A stretch of 64,000 nucleotides of DNA from JAEUNX01 sp034004685 (GCA_034004685.1 JAVEWG010000009.1:27983-91982), one strand, 5' to 3'; shown: positions 19,429 through 28,885, counted from the stretch's first letter. The notes: generated from the letters alone by a model not told the origin. A program made the numbers and translations.

Positions 19429-20780
19429 TGGCCACTGCCCGCGTCGCTCTCTCCGCCTCCGCCGTTGGGCTTGCGGCGCCGCCGCCGCCGCTTGGCGGTG
19501 CCGCCGCCGGCGGTTTCCGGGCGAAGGAGGGATTCCCGTTCGTCGGGGCCGGCATGGGCGAAGCGGTCCCACCAAGTGGGCAGCTCCATGTCGATTTCCC
19601 CGGACTGGCCCCGCAGCACCAGGAAGTCCCAGGCAGCCCGGTAGCGGGGCTGCTCCAGCAGGCGGTAAGGGGACTTGCCGGCGCGCTTTTCGAAGCGGGG
19701 CTGCAGCGCCCAGATTTCCTTGATGTCGCCGGCAATCCGGCGGGTGATGGCAAGCTTGCCAGCCTGGCCTTCCAGCACGTCGTCCATGGCCGCGAAGAGG
19801 GCGGGATGGGTGGCTTCGCCGTTCTTGCGGCGGATTTCCCAGCAGGCCAGCACTTCGTGCCATAGCAGGGTGGCGAAGAGAAAACCGGGGGATACGGGCT
19901 TGCCCTTGGCCACCCGCTCGTCGGTGTTTTCCAGGGCCAGCCAGACGAAGCGCTCGCCCTGGGGCTGTTCCAGGATCACGTCCAGGAGGGGCAGCAGGCC
20001 GTGGTGCAGTCCTTCCTCCCGCAACTGCTTGAGGCATTTCACCGCGTGGCCGGAGAGGAGCAGCTTGAGCATCTCGTCGAAGAGCCGGGCGGCGGGGACG
20101 TTTTCCAGCAGGTCGGCCATCTCCCGGATGGGGTGGCGGGCCGCCGGATCAATGATGAGGCCCAGCTTGGCCCCCAGGCGCACCGCCCGGAGCATCCGCA
20201 CCGGGTCTTCCCGGTAGCGCACCACTGGGTCGCCGATCATGCGCAGGGTCATCTGCTTGAGATCGGCCACCCCGTGGTGATAGTCCAGGATGGTTTCGGT
20301 GGTGGGGTCGTAGTAGAGAGCGTTGACCGTGAAGTCCCGCCGAGTGGCATCTTCTTCCTGGTTGCCGTAGACATTGTCCCGCAGGATCCGGCCGTGGTCG
20401 TCGGTTTCGGTGTCCTCGGCCGACTGGCGGGCGCGGAAGGTGGAAACCTCGATGGTCTCCGGGCCGCTCATCACGTGCACGATCTTGAAGCGGCGGCCGA
20501 TGATGCGGGAGCGCCGGAACAGGTTGCGGATTTGCTCGGGGGTGGCGCTGGTGGCCACGTCGTAGTCCTTGGGGGCCTGGTCCACCAGCAGATCCCGCAC
20601 GGCGCCCCCCACCACGTAGGCCTTGAAGCCCGCTTCCTGGAGCACGCCACAAACTTTGCGGGCGGCGGGGGATATCCGGTCCCGGGTGATGCGGTGCTGG
20701 GCGACGGGAACGAGGGCCGGTTCGGAGGGGACGGGGGTTGCAGCGCGCAGGAAGACCTTGCGCAGCAGCTTACGGATCAT
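19425..20780 (-). CDS. pcnB: Poly(A) polymerase I
   Basis: PcnB adds poly(A) tails to RNA 3' ends and so promotes decay. The 451 residues have the class II nucleotidyltransferase core AYVVGGAVRDLLVDQAPKDYDVATSA (DxD catalytic acids), RRSRIIGRRFKIVHV, RDFTVNALYYD, the RNA-binding ERFVWLALENTDERVAKG middle, and a C-terminal Arg-rich tail (KRRRRRRKPNGGG) typical of poly(A) polymerases rather than CCA-adding enzymes. It heads the pcnB-folK-DUF486-kinase-panBC run. Confidence 0.94.
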   Translation of the reverse strand: MIRKLLRKVFLRAATPVPSEPALVPVAQHRITRDRISPAARKVCGVLQEAGFKAYVVGGAVRDLLVDQAPKDYDVATSATPEQIRNLFRRSRIIGRRFKIVHVMSGPETIEVSTFRARQSAEDTETDDHGRILRDNVYGNQEEDATRRDFTVNALYYDPTTETILDYHHGVADLKQMTLRMIGDPVVRYREDPVRMLRAVRLGAKLGLIIDPAARHPIREMADLLENVPAARLFDEMLKLLLSGHAVKCLKQLREEGLHHGLLPLLDVILEQPQGERFVWLALENTDERVAKGKPVSPGFLFATLLWHEVLACWEIRRKNGEATHPALFAAMDDVLEGQAGKLAITRRIAGDIKEIWALQPRFEKRAGKSPYRLLEQPRYRAAWDFLVLRGQSGEIDMELPTWWDRFAHAGPDERESLLRPETAGGGTAKRRRRRRKPNGGGGESDAGSGQ

Positions 20781-20814
20781 TGATTTTTAGCTTGTTCTTG
20801 AGTTGAGGCGGCAA

Positions 20815-21948
20815 TCATACATGAGCCGGGGCGGGGCCGTCCCGCCCGCTCACCCGGGCCACCACCGCCTCGGCCACCGCCAGGCAGGCGGTCAGCCCCG
20901 GGGACTCCAGGCCGAAGAGGTTCACCAGGCCGGCCTGGCCATGCAAGCTTGGCCCGTCGATGCGGAAATCCAAGGGTGCCTCTCCCGGGCCGTGGAGCTT
21001 GGGGCGGATGCCGGCATGGGCCGGCTGCAGGGCCCCCGGGGGCAATCCCGGCCAGTAGCGGCCCACGGCGGCCGCGAAGCGGGGGGCCAGGGCCGGATCC
21101 ACCCGGTAGTCTTCCTCGGTGATCCATTCCACGTCCGGCCCGAAGCGGGCCTGGCCGGCCAGATCCAGGGTGAGGTGGATGCCCAGGCCGGCTTCCTCCG
21201 GCACCGGATAGATCAGGTGGCGGAAGGGCGAGGGCCCGGCCAGGCTGAAGTAATGGCCCCGGGCAAGCCAGGCCCGGGGCACCATTTCCGCCGGAAAACC
21301 CGCCAGGCGGCCGGCCAGGGCCGGGGCCCCGAGGCCTGCGGCATTGATCACCCACTCCGCCGTCAGGGTGAGGGTTTCGCCGCCGGATTCCACTTCCAGG
21401 GCGACCCCGGCCGGTTGGCAGGTGCCGCCCACCACCCGGCTGCGGGGCACCAGGCGGGCACCAGCGGCTTCCGCCTCCGCCAGCAGGGCGGTCATCAGGG
21501 CATGGCTATCCAGGATGCCGGTGGAGGGGGAGAGCAGGGCCCGGGTGCACCGCAGCTCGGGCTCCAGGGCGCGGGCCTCGGGGCCCGACAGGAGACGCAG
21601 GTCGTCCACGCCGTTGGCGGCGCCCTGCTGGACCAGGGCGGCAAGGCGGGCCTCCTCGGCGGGGCCGTTGGCCACCAGCAGCTTGCCAGTGCGGCGGTGG
21701 GGGATGTTCCGCGCCGTGCAGTAGGCGTAGAGGAGATCCCGGCCCCGCCGGCACAAACGGGCCTTGAGGGAGCCGGTGGGGTAGTACAGGCCAGCGTGGA
21801 TCACTTCCGAGGAGCGGCTGGAGATGCCCCGGCCGTAGGTTGCTCCGGCCTCCAGCAGCCACACCTGGCGGCCGGCCCGGGCCAGGCCCCGGGCGATGGC
21901 CAGGCCGATCACCCCGGCCCCCACCACCACCGTGTCCACCCGCTCCAT
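20815..21948 (-). CDS. FAD-dependent oxidoreductase, L-2-hydroxyglutarate oxidase-like
   Basis: A 377-residue DAO-fold flavoprotein. The N-terminal Rossmann motif is TVVVGAGVIGLAIARGLA, followed by GISSRSSEVIHAGLYYPTGSLKARLC, which is characteristic of the L-2-hydroxyglutarate dehydrogenase/oxidase (LhgO, YgaF) group, and a C-terminal GLVNLFGLESPGLTACLAVAE FAD-contact segment. Substrate is inferred from that resemblance only. The ATG at 21948 overlaps the stop of the upstream gene by one base; an in-frame GTG lies one codon before. Confidence 0.82.
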   Translation of the reverse strand: MERVDTVVVGAGVIGLAIARGLARAGRQVWLLEAGATYGRGISSRSSEVIHAGLYYPTGSLKARLCRRGRDLLYAYCTARNIPHRRTGKLLVANGPAEEARLAALVQQGAANGVDDLRLLSGPEARALEPELRCTRALLSPSTGILDSHALMTALLAEAEAAGARLVPRSRVVGGTCQPAGVALEVESGGETLTLTAEWVINAAGLGAPALAGRLAGFPAEMVPRAWLARGHYFSLAGPSPFRHLIYPVPEEAGLGIHLTLDLAGQARFGPDVEWITEEDYRVDPALAPRFAAAVGRYWPGLPPGALQPAHAGIRPKLHGPGEAPLDFRIDGPSLHGQAGLVNLFGLESPGLTACLAVAEAVVARVSGRDGPAPAHV

Positions 21949-22700
21949 CACAGGACCAGCTGACCGTCGGGGAGGGCGCGGGCCTGTTCCAGGCGGGCCA
22001 GGGTGTCCTGGAGCTTGAGTCCGGTGGCGCTCTTGAGGGCCTGGGCCCGGGCCTTGAGTTCATCCAGGCTGGTCCGCGCTGGCGCCCCTGCCGCGGCCAA
22101 GGCGATCACGTTGCCGCTTTCGCTGGCGGGCAGGGCCAGGGAGCGGTTGTCGAAGGCGCTGGCGATGCGCCCCAGGCTGTCCTTGAAACCCCGGCTGTGG
22201 CCGAAGAGATTCACGGCCAGGAGGCCCTGATCCGACAGGCGGGCGCGGCAGGCCTGGTAGAAGGGTAGGGTATCCAGGGCGCCCACCCGGGCGTGGCGGT
22301 CGAAGCCGTCCACCAGGATGTAGTCGTAGTGCTGGCCGCCGGCCAGGACGAAGTGGGCGCCGTCGTCGATCACCACCCGGAAGCGCCCGTCTTCCGGGGG
22401 CAGCTTGAAGAACTGCTGGGCGGCGGCCACCACCCGGGGTTCGATTTCCACCACGGTGATCTTGCAGCCGGGCAGGCGGTGGTAGCAGAAGCGGGCCAGG
22501 GACGCGGCCCCCAGGCCGACCAGGAGGGCGTTGCGGGGCCAGGGGGGCGGGTGCAGCAGCAGCCCGGCCATCATCTCCCGGGTGTAGGCCAGTTCAAGAT
22601 CCACCGGCCGGCGGATGCGCATGGCGCCCTGGACCCACTCGGAGCCGAAGTGGAGGTAGCGGACCCCGCCTTCCTCGGAAATGTCGATGGGGGTGGCCAT
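21948..22700 (-). CDS. Spermidine synthase-like methyltransferase-fold protein
   Basis: A 250-residue protein with the polyamine synthase/methyltransferase Rossmann fold: NALLVGLGAASLARFCYHRL, ITVVEIEPRVVAAAQQFF, RFRVVIDDGAHFV and YDYILVDGFDRHARVG. The segment order matches the spermidine synthase-like family, but the short N-terminal domain and lack of the full putrescine site leave the substrate open. It overlaps the oxidoreductase gene and follows a small hypothetical gene by three bases, within the mutS-led gene run. Confidence 0.75.
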   Translation of the reverse strand: MATPIDISEEGGVRYLHFGSEWVQGAMRIRRPVDLELAYTREMMAGLLLHPPPWPRNALLVGLGAASLARFCYHRLPGCKITVVEIEPRVVAAAQQFFKLPPEDGRFRVVIDDGAHFVLAGGQHYDYILVDGFDRHARVGALDTLPFYQACRARLSDQGLLAVNLFGHSRGFKDSLGRIASAFDNRSLALPASESGNVIALAAAGAPARTSLDELKARAQALKSATGLKLQDTLARLEQARALPDGQLVL

Positions 22701-22703
22701 GGT

Positions 22704-22976
22704 TCAGGTCCAGTGCCGGCTATGGGGCAGGCCGGCGGGCAGCGCGCCGGCGGATTCCAGCTGCTCGTAGCGCACGAAGGTCTTCAGGAAGAACAGCCCC
22801 TTCAAGGCCTGGCAGGCCCGGCCGTGGGGGTCGGGGGAGGCGTAGTGGAGGCTCTCCTTGAGGTTGTCGAAGATGGATTCGTCGCTGCCGGTGAGGTCGC
22901 AGGCCAGCTTGAGTTTGCCGATCTCCCGGTCGATGGCCGACAGCCGGGTCTGGAAGGCGTAGTGGAGGGTGGTCAT
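22704..22976 (-). CDS. Hypothetical protein, 90 residues
   Basis: A small soluble, helical protein (MTTLHYAFQTRLSAIDREIG...LKESLHYASPDPHGRACQAL...). No family is recognised. The ATG at 22976 overlaps the metallophosphoesterase stop (ATGA) and its stop is three bases before the next ATG, a spacing that strongly supports a real gene in the operon. The longer open frame upstream is antisense-type frame of the phosphoesterase. Confidence 0.7.
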   Translation of the reverse strand: MTTLHYAFQTRLSAIDREIGKLKLACDLTGSDESIFDNLKESLHYASPDPHGRACQALKGLFFLKTFVRYEQLESAGALPAGLPHSRHWT

Positions 22977-23938
22977 GGCTGAGGCGAGGGCGGGGCGTAG
23001 GTGCGGGATTCGAAGCGTAGCAGACGGGGCGAGCCGGGCTGAACCTTCACCAGAACCCAGCCCATGAAGGGGGAACCGTGAGTTTCGATGCGGGTGAAGC
23101 GGGCCAGGGGCTCGCCGCTGGCCGGATCCCGCAGGGGGTGGTCGATGCGGTGGGCGTGGGTGTCCCCATGGACCAGCACCACCTCCCCGGGGTAGCGGGC
23201 CAACTCGTCCTGGAGCTGCCGGAGGAAGCTGGCGTAGCCCGCCGAAGGGCGGCCCTCGGCCAGATCCTCCAGACCCGGGTTGGCCTGGAGGGCCAGCACC
23301 AGGGCGGGCAGGGCATCGTCCCGGGCTTGTCGGAAGGCTTCCGCCAGCCAGGCCCGGTTGGCGGCCTCGCGGCGCAGGAATTCCGGCGTGGGGGTGGCCT
23401 CCCGGCCCCGGTTGTTGCCGCTGCCGGTGATGTGGAGGGTGGCAAACAGCAGGGGGCCCCGCCGCCAGCGCAGGTTCTCCCGGAATTCGGGGAACTGGGC
23501 GGTATCCCCCTGGGATTCCACGGTCATGGTCTGGCGGCCCAGGCTGTGGCCGGCCGGGTAGAAGTGGCGGCGCAGCCAGGCCAGGCGCTCCTCCGGGTCG
23601 AAGCGGCCGGCGGCGGGGCGGCTGCAATCCACCCATTCATTGTCCCCGGGGGTGAGGACGAAGGGCAGGGGTTGGCCGTCGAAGAGCTGGCGGCGGTCTT
23701 CCAGCACCTGGTCATCGCAGCGCTCTGAGCTGGCCTTGATATCCCCCACATGGAGGATGAAGGCGGCGCCGGCGGCTTCCATCTCCGCCAGCATGGCCGG
23801 CAGATGGGTGCGCTCGAAGCGGGTGTAGGGGGTGTCCCCCATCAGGGCGAAGCGGTAGGGCTCGGTTTCCTGGGCCAAGGCCGGGATGGTCAGGAGGGCG
23901 GCCAGGACCGCCGCCGTGTACCCCAGGGCAGCCTTCAT
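22973..23938 (-). CDS. Exported metallophosphoesterase
   Basis: A 321-residue protein with signal peptide (LGYTAAVLAALLTIPALAQ) and calcineurin-like phosphoesterase motifs: ALMGDTPYTR, FILHVGDIKA, LTPGDNEWVDC (GDNE) and VLVHGDTHAHRI (GDxHxH). The family hydrolyses phosphoesters with two metal ions; a periplasmic substrate is unknown. The ATG at 23938 overlaps the mutS stop by four bases; the open frame continues upstream inside mutS but lacks sense there. Confidence 0.85.
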   Translation of the reverse strand: MKAALGYTAAVLAALLTIPALAQETEPYRFALMGDTPYTRFERTHLPAMLAEMEAAGAAFILHVGDIKASSERCDDQVLEDRRQLFDGQPLPFVLTPGDNEWVDCSRPAAGRFDPEERLAWLRRHFYPAGHSLGRQTMTVESQGDTAQFPEFRENLRWRRGPLLFATLHITGSGNNRGREATPTPEFLRREAANRAWLAEAFRQARDDALPALVLALQANPGLEDLAEGRPSAGYASFLRQLQDELARYPGEVVLVHGDTHAHRIDHPLRDPASGEPLARFTRIETHGSPFMGWVLVKVQPGSPRLLRFESRTYAPPSPQP

Positions 23939-26523
23939 CCCAGGAGGCGCTTCAGGCTGTAGAGCTGCTCCAGGGCCTCCCGGGGGGAGAGGCTGTCGGG
24001 CTCCAGCTCTGCCAGGGCGGTGAGCGCCGGGTGACCAGGAGCGCTGGCCGCCGGCTCCTCCGGCAGGCTGGCGAAGAGGTCGGCCTGAGGGCCGCCGGTG
24101 ACCTCCCGGTTTTCCAGGGCCCGCAGCCGCCGCTTGGCTTCCCGCACCACGGCGGCGGGGATGCCCGCCAGGGCCGCCACTTCGATCCCGTAGCTCTGGC
24201 TGGCGGGGCCTTCTTCCACCGCGTGGAGGAAGACGATGCGGTGGGCGTGCTCCACCGCGTCCAGGTGCACATTGGCGCATTCCGGGTATTCGGCGGCCAG
24301 CCGGGTGAGCTCGAAGTAATGGGTGGAAAAAAGGGTGAGGGCGCGGTTCTTGTCCAGCAGGTGGCGGGCAATGGCCAGGGCCAGGGCCAGGCCGTCGAAG
24401 GTGGAGGTGCCCCGGCCGATTTCGTCCATCAGCACCAGGCTTTCCTCGGTGGCGTTGTGGAGGATGGTGGCGGCCTCAGTCATTTCCACCATGAAGGTGG
24501 AGCGCCCCGAGGCCAGGTCGTCGGAGGCGCCGATGCGGGTGAAGATGGCATCCACCGGGCCGATTCGGGCTGCCCTGGCGGGCACCGGGCAGCCCACGTG
24601 GGCCAGCAGGACGATGTGGGCCACCTGGCGCATGTAGGTGGATTTGCCCCCCATGTTGGGGCCGGTGATGAGCAGCATCCGGCGGGTGGGGGAGAGCTGG
24701 CTGTCGTTGGCGATGAAGGTACCCATTTGGGCGGCCACCTGGCGCTCCACCACCGGGTGGCGGCCGGCCAGGATCTCCAGGCCGGGCTGATCGGAAAACA
24801 CCGGTAGCACGTAGTCGTAACGCCGGGCTACCTCGGCGAAGGTGCCCAGGCCGTCGGCCAGGGCCAGGGCCCGGGCGATGCGCTGGAGGGGAGCGATCTG
24901 GCCGGCCAGGCTGTCCAGGATCTGGTCGTAGAGCCATTTTTCCCGGGCCAGGGCCCGTTCCTGGGCGGACAGGGCCTTGTCCTCGAAGGCTTTCAGCTCC
25001 GGGGTGATGTAGCGCTCGGCGTTCTTGAGGGTCTGGCGGCGGCGGTAGTCGTCGGGCACCTTGTCGGCGTTGGCCCGGCTCACCTCGATGTAGAAGCCAT
25101 GGACCTTGTTGAACTCCACCTTGAGGCTGTTGATGCCGCTCCGGGCCCGCTCCCGGGCTTCCAGCTCCAGGAGGAAGGCGCCGCAGTTGGACTGGATGTT
25201 GCGTAGTTCGTCCAGCTCGGGGTCGAAACCCTCGGCGATCACCCCCCCATCCCGCAGGTTGGTGGCGGGCTCCAGGGCGATGGCCCGGGCCAGGCCTTCC
25301 ACGGTGGCCGGGGCGATGTCCAGCTGGGCGCGGATCTCCGCCAGCAGGGGGCCCTGGCAGGGGGCCAGCAGGGCGGCCAGGGCCGGCAGTCGCAACAGGG
25401 TGTCCCGCAGGGCGGAGAGGTCCCGGGGGCGGGCGCTTTTCAGGGCCACCCGGGCGGTGATCCGCTCCACGTCGGCCATGCCCTTGAGGCCTTGGCGCAG
25501 GGCATCCAGCGGGCCGTGACCAGCCCCCATCAGCTCATCCACGGCGGCCAGGCGCTGGCCCACTAGGGCCCGGTCCCGCAGGGGGTGGTGGAGGGCGTGG
25601 CGCAGCCAGCGGGCCCCCAGAGTGGTGACGGTCTCGTCCAGCAGGGAGAGCAGGGTGGGGGCCGGCTCCCCCCGCAGGGTTTCGGTGAGTTCCAGATTGC
25701 GGCGGGTGGCGGCGTCGAGCCGGATGAATTCCGATTCTCGCTCCACCCGGGGTGGGACCAGGTGGGCCAGGCCCTGGCGCTGGGTGCCCCGGGCGTAGTC
25801 GTAAAGGGCGGCGGCGGCCCCCACCGCCACGGAGAGGTCTTCGGCGCCAAAGCCCGCCAGATCCTGGGTGGCGAAGTGCCCGGTGAGGAGCTTGTGTCCG
25901 GTGACGGCGTCGAACTGCCAGTCCGCCAGGCGCCGCAGGCAGGCGCCGGATTGCTCAAGGAGGGGCAGGCGCAGGCCATCGGGGATCAGCAGTTCCGCCG
26001 GGCGCAGGCGCTCCAGGTGGTTTTGCAGCCGCTCCGGGGGGCATTCGCTGAGGCGGAAATCCCCGTTGGCCAGATTCAGCCAGGCCATCCCCAGGGTGCC
26101 CCGGTGCACATTCACCGCCATCAGCAGGTTGTCGGCCCGGTCGTCCAGCAGGGCGGCATCGGTCACCGTTCCAGGGGTGACGATGCGGCTCACCGCCCGC
26201 TCCACCGGCCCCTTGTTGGCGGCGGGGTCGCCGATCTGCTCGCAGATCACCACCGATTCCCCCATCTTCACCAAGCGGGCCAGGTATTGCTCCACCGCGT
26301 GAAAGGGCACCCCCGCCATCTTGATGGGCACCCCGGCGGACTGACCCCGGGTGGTGAGGGTGATGTCCAGCAGGCGGGCGGCCTTCTCGGCGTCTTCATG
26401 GAACAGCTCGTAGAAATCCCCCATCCGGTAGAACAGCAGGGTGTCCGGATGCGCCGCCTTGAGGCGCAGGTATTGCTGCATCATGGGGGTGTGCTTGGCC
26501 TGCTCCATTGCTTCTTCAACCAT
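23935..26523 (-). CDS. mutS: DNA mismatch repair protein MutS
   Basis: MutS recognises mismatches and starts repair with MutL. The 862-residue protein has the mismatch-binding GDFYELFHEDAEKAA with the Phe-x-Glu wedge near the N-terminus, connector and lever domains, and an ATPase with GPNMGGKSTYMRQ (Walker A), VLMDEIGRGTSTFDG (Walker B) and FSTHYFELT. The C-terminal EALEQLYSLKRLL is the usual tetramerisation tail. Translation starts at 26523, or five codons later at 26508 (MEQAKHTP); the second better fits homologues. It heads the minus-strand run down to the FAD oxidoreductase. Confidence 0.98.
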   Translation of the reverse strand: MVEEAMEQAKHTPMMQQYLRLKAAHPDTLLFYRMGDFYELFHEDAEKAARLLDITLTTRGQSAGVPIKMAGVPFHAVEQYLARLVKMGESVVICEQIGDPAANKGPVERAVSRIVTPGTVTDAALLDDRADNLLMAVNVHRGTLGMAWLNLANGDFRLSECPPERLQNHLERLRPAELLIPDGLRLPLLEQSGACLRRLADWQFDAVTGHKLLTGHFATQDLAGFGAEDLSVAVGAAAALYDYARGTQRQGLAHLVPPRVERESEFIRLDAATRRNLELTETLRGEPAPTLLSLLDETVTTLGARWLRHALHHPLRDRALVGQRLAAVDELMGAGHGPLDALRQGLKGMADVERITARVALKSARPRDLSALRDTLLRLPALAALLAPCQGPLLAEIRAQLDIAPATVEGLARAIALEPATNLRDGGVIAEGFDPELDELRNIQSNCGAFLLELEARERARSGINSLKVEFNKVHGFYIEVSRANADKVPDDYRRRQTLKNAERYITPELKAFEDKALSAQERALAREKWLYDQILDSLAGQIAPLQRIARALALADGLGTFAEVARRYDYVLPVFSDQPGLEILAGRHPVVERQVAAQMGTFIANDSQLSPTRRMLLITGPNMGGKSTYMRQVAHIVLLAHVGCPVPARAARIGPVDAIFTRIGASDDLASGRSTFMVEMTEAATILHNATEESLVLMDEIGRGTSTFDGLALALAIARHLLDKNRALTLFSTHYFELTRLAAEYPECANVHLDAVEHAHRIVFLHAVEEGPASQSYGIEVAALAGIPAAVVREAKRRLRALENREVTGGPQADLFASLPEEPAASAPGHPALTALAELEPDSLSPREALEQLYSLKRLLG

Positions 26524-26668
26524 TTGAATTTAAATATGAATTTTGTGTAATCAAATCTTGTGGCGAGGCTGCGGTTATAGCTGTCAGGAGATCTTCATGA
26601 GAAAAAACCCATATTTTTCAATCTGTTGAAATAACCATCCGTTGGCACAAATGTTGGCGGGCGAAGGA

Positions 26669-27166
26669 TTATCCTTTCCCATGACTGCATTGCCCACGTG
26701 TTTGTGGGGACGATGTGCTGTCAGATTCCGTCTGGGTTGATTGCTCGGGCAGGCGTCCGCGGGCATGGGGTGTGCTGGCGATTGCCAGCACGATGGCGTC
26801 GCTGTAGCGGGCGACGGTGGTGTCGTGGGTCAGCAGGCGCATGGGTTCGATCAAGGCCTGGGCAACGAGCAGCCGGTCGAAGGGGTCCTGATGGTGCTTG
26901 GGCAGGGCTTCGATGGCGTTGGCGTGTTCTGGCTCGATGGCCAGGAACTGGTAGCCGGCGGCTCGAAAATGCCGGATGGCATCGTCGCCCGAAACCGGCA
27001 TGTCGCCCCGCCTGAGGCTGTGTTTGATGGAGATTTCCCAAATGCTGGCGACGCTGATCCAGACCGTTGCGCGCGGCGAGAGTATCAATTCCCGCGCGGT
27101 GGTCGATAGCTTCGGATGGTCGGTAAGCGCCCACAGCGCGACATGGGTGTCGAGCAGCAGGTTCAT
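26669..27166 (-). CDS. PIN-domain toxin, VapC-like
   Basis: A 165-residue PIN-domain protein; the family members of toxin-antitoxin modules are Mg-dependent ribonucleases. The acidic residues are in MNLLLDTHVALWAL, ASIWEISIKHSLRRG, HQDPFDRLLVAQALIEPM and LLTHDTTVARY. A normal PIN toxin would end near YSDAIVLAI; about 30 further residues rich in Ser/Thr/Gln follow, which looks like run-on into intergenic DNA after loss of the original stop. It starts inside the antitoxin stop (ATGA overlap), the standard toxin-antitoxin layout. Confidence 0.85.
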   Translation of the reverse strand: MNLLLDTHVALWALTDHPKLSTTARELILSPRATVWISVASIWEISIKHSLRRGDMPVSGDDAIRHFRAAGYQFLAIEPEHANAIEALPKHHQDPFDRLLVAQALIEPMRLLTHDTTVARYSDAIVLAIASTPHARGRLPEQSTQTESDSTSSPQTRGQCSHGKG

Positions 27167-27405
27167 GGCGTGCCCAGGAACAATTGCGCTACTTCGGCGT
27201 TGTGGGCGTCGATGTCGTCGGGAACCTTGAACAAGCCTTTGGCAACGCCGATGCGACTGGCGAGCGGCGTACTCGACAAGGGCACCAATTTGGCGGCCGG
27301 CCGGCCGTTGCGGGCAATGACGATTTCCCGCTCGTGGCCAAGCTCAATGGACTCAACCAGGCGCGACAGGTTGGATTTTGCTTGCAGCATGTTGATGGTG
27401 GTCAT
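27163..27405 (-). CDS. Phd/YefM-type antitoxin
   Basis: The 80-residue protein has the Phd/YefM N-terminal DNA-binding core (TTINMLQAKSNLSRLVESIE then REIVIARNGRPAAKLVPL) and a flexible C-terminus that would wrap the PIN toxin encoded next. Such antitoxins usually repress their own operon. The ATG at 27405 is preferred: GAGGAG stands nine bases upstream and similarity starts at MTTINM. The pair sits alone between mutS and a membrane-protein gene, typical of a mobile accessory module. Confidence 0.87.
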   Translation of the reverse strand: MTTINMLQAKSNLSRLVESIELGHEREIVIARNGRPAAKLVPLSSTPLASRIGVAKGLFKVPDDIDAHNAEVAQLFLGTP

Positions 27406-27582
27406 GGGCAGGCTCCTCTTCCGATGAGGGATTAGTCTAGTCTGGCTAACTTGCTTGCTCAAGGGGAATGCGGCCTTGCCGAAGACGTTCGTTGATATTT
27501 CGGCTGACTTCCCGAGGCGCTGCATGAACGGGGGGAGCGAGACCTGGCCGCTGTTCAAAGGCTCGTGAAAGGGCTTTCAGGC

Positions 27583-28062
27583 TTACAGGTTCTGGGCCGC
27601 TTCTTCCCCGGCCAAGCGCTGGATATAGGCGGCAAAATCCGGATCTTCCCCCTGCACGAGGCGGGGCAGCAGCGCCCGGAAGTCGGCTCGCTGGCACCAC
27701 TCCCGCATGTAGTCGTCCCAGCTTTGCCAGCGGCGGGCCTGGCGGGGGCTCATGTCTGGCTCGAAGGCCAGCAGGTAGGCCCGCTCGAAGAGGGAGATGA
27801 GCATTTCGAAGATCACCTGCTGGCGCTCCCGCTGCTCGTCGGAGAGGTCGGCCGCCGCAGTGGTGGAGCGCAGCTTGAGGTCCGGGTTGGCCAGCACCAG
27901 CTTGAGGAAGTCCCGGTAGGCGTCGGAGAGGATCTGGTAGGCCTCTTCCTCTTCGTTGTCCCGTTCCTTGCGCTGTTCGAAGATGAAAATGAGGATGGCC
28001 ATCGGCAGGCCGATCACCGTCACCACGTAGCTTGCTGTCTCCCAGAACTGCAGCCAGTCCAT
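27583..28062 (-). CDS. Hypothetical protein with one N-terminal membrane helix
   Basis: A 159-residue protein: residues 8-28 (ETASYVVTVIGLPMAILIFIF) form one membrane helix, followed by a highly charged cytoplasmic region (EQRKERDNEEEEAYQILSD) and helical segments with conserved-looking WDDYMREWCQRADFR. The ATG at 28062 follows GGAGGCCCC. The pattern resembles small single-pass proteins with a conserved YRDFL...LVLANPDL stretch, but no function is known. The start lies 31 bases after the glutamine-amidotransferase-like gene. Confidence 0.72.
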   Translation of the reverse strand: MDWLQFWETASYVVTVIGLPMAILIFIFEQRKERDNEEEEAYQILSDAYRDFLKLVLANPDLKLRSTTAAADLSDEQRERQQVIFEMLISLFERAYLLAFEPDMSPRQARRWQSWDDYMREWCQRADFRALLPRLVQGEDPDFAAYIQRLAGEEAAQNL

Positions 28063-28093
28063 GGGGCCTCCTTGGTCTTTGCCAGCGGCAACC

Positions 28094-28885
28094 TTAGCGC
28101 CCGGCAGCGGCGGCGTCGAGAAACTCTTCCATGATGGGGGTGCTGTCGAGCAGGTCGGCGAAGCCACGGTGGAATTCCGGATGCCATTGCAGCCCCAGCA
28201 CGTAGCCGTGCCCGCTCCAGCGCACCGCCTCGATGATGCTGTCTTCCGCGGATTCGGCTTCCACCGCCAGGTCCCGGCCGAGCTTGCGGATGGCTTGGTG
28301 GTGGATGCTGTTGACCCGCATCGGGCCGGGTTGGGGATAGAGCCGCCCCAGTCCGGAACCGGGGAGCATGCGCACGGTGTGGTGGTGGGAGTCGTAAAGG
28401 GTGTCGTCCCGGTGGCTGGCGGCGCCTGGGTGCTGGAGGTCGATGTCCTGGTAGAGGTCGCCACCCAGGGCTACGTTGATGAGCTGGGCACCCCGGCAGA
28501 TGCCCAGCACCGGCTTGCCCTGGATGATGAATTCCCATAGCAGCTCGATCTCGTAGAGATCCCGCACCCGGTCGCCGGACCATTCCGGCCGCAGCGGTGT
28601 TTCACCATAGCTTTCCGGGGCCACGTCGGCGCCCCCCTGGAGGACCAGGGCGTCCAGGGCGGCCACGCAGTCCTTCAGCGAAAGGCCGCGCCGTGACAGA
28701 CCGCCGTCGCCGCTGAGGGTCGGGACCATGAAGGCCAGGGCGCCATGGGCCATGATCCAGTGGGCCACCGACTGTTCGATGTACTGCAGGGTCTTGCCGG
28801 GAAAGCCGAGCTCCTGGGGGGGACGGTGCATGAGGCGGGGCGACAGGCCGATGCGCGGCGGCCTTGGGTGGGCATCTTCAGGCAT
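28094..28885 (-). CDS. Gamma-glutamyl-gamma-aminobutyrate hydrolase family protein (PuuD-like)
   Basis: A class I glutamine amidotransferase-like hydrolase of 263 residues. The nucleophile is in VLGICRGAQLINVALGG and the His-Glu pair in VLGLQWHPEFH; LVLQGGADVAPESY is also typical of the PuuD/peptidase C26 group, which cleaves gamma-glutamyl amides. Next to it is a YbdK-type glutamate-cysteine ligase-like gene that overlaps its start, so a shared role in a gamma-glutamyl compound is plausible but inferred. Confidence 0.88.
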   Translation of the reverse strand: MPEDAHPRPPRIGLSPRLMHRPPQELGFPGKTLQYIEQSVAHWIMAHGALAFMVPTLSGDGGLSRRGLSLKDCVAALDALVLQGGADVAPESYGETPLRPEWSGDRVRDLYEIELLWEFIIQGKPVLGICRGAQLINVALGGDLYQDIDLQHPGAASHRDDTLYDSHHHTVRMLPGSGLGRLYPQPGPMRVNSIHHQAIRKLGRDLAVEAESAEDSIIEAVRWSGHGYVLGLQWHPEFHRGFADLLDSTPIMEEFLDAAAAGR

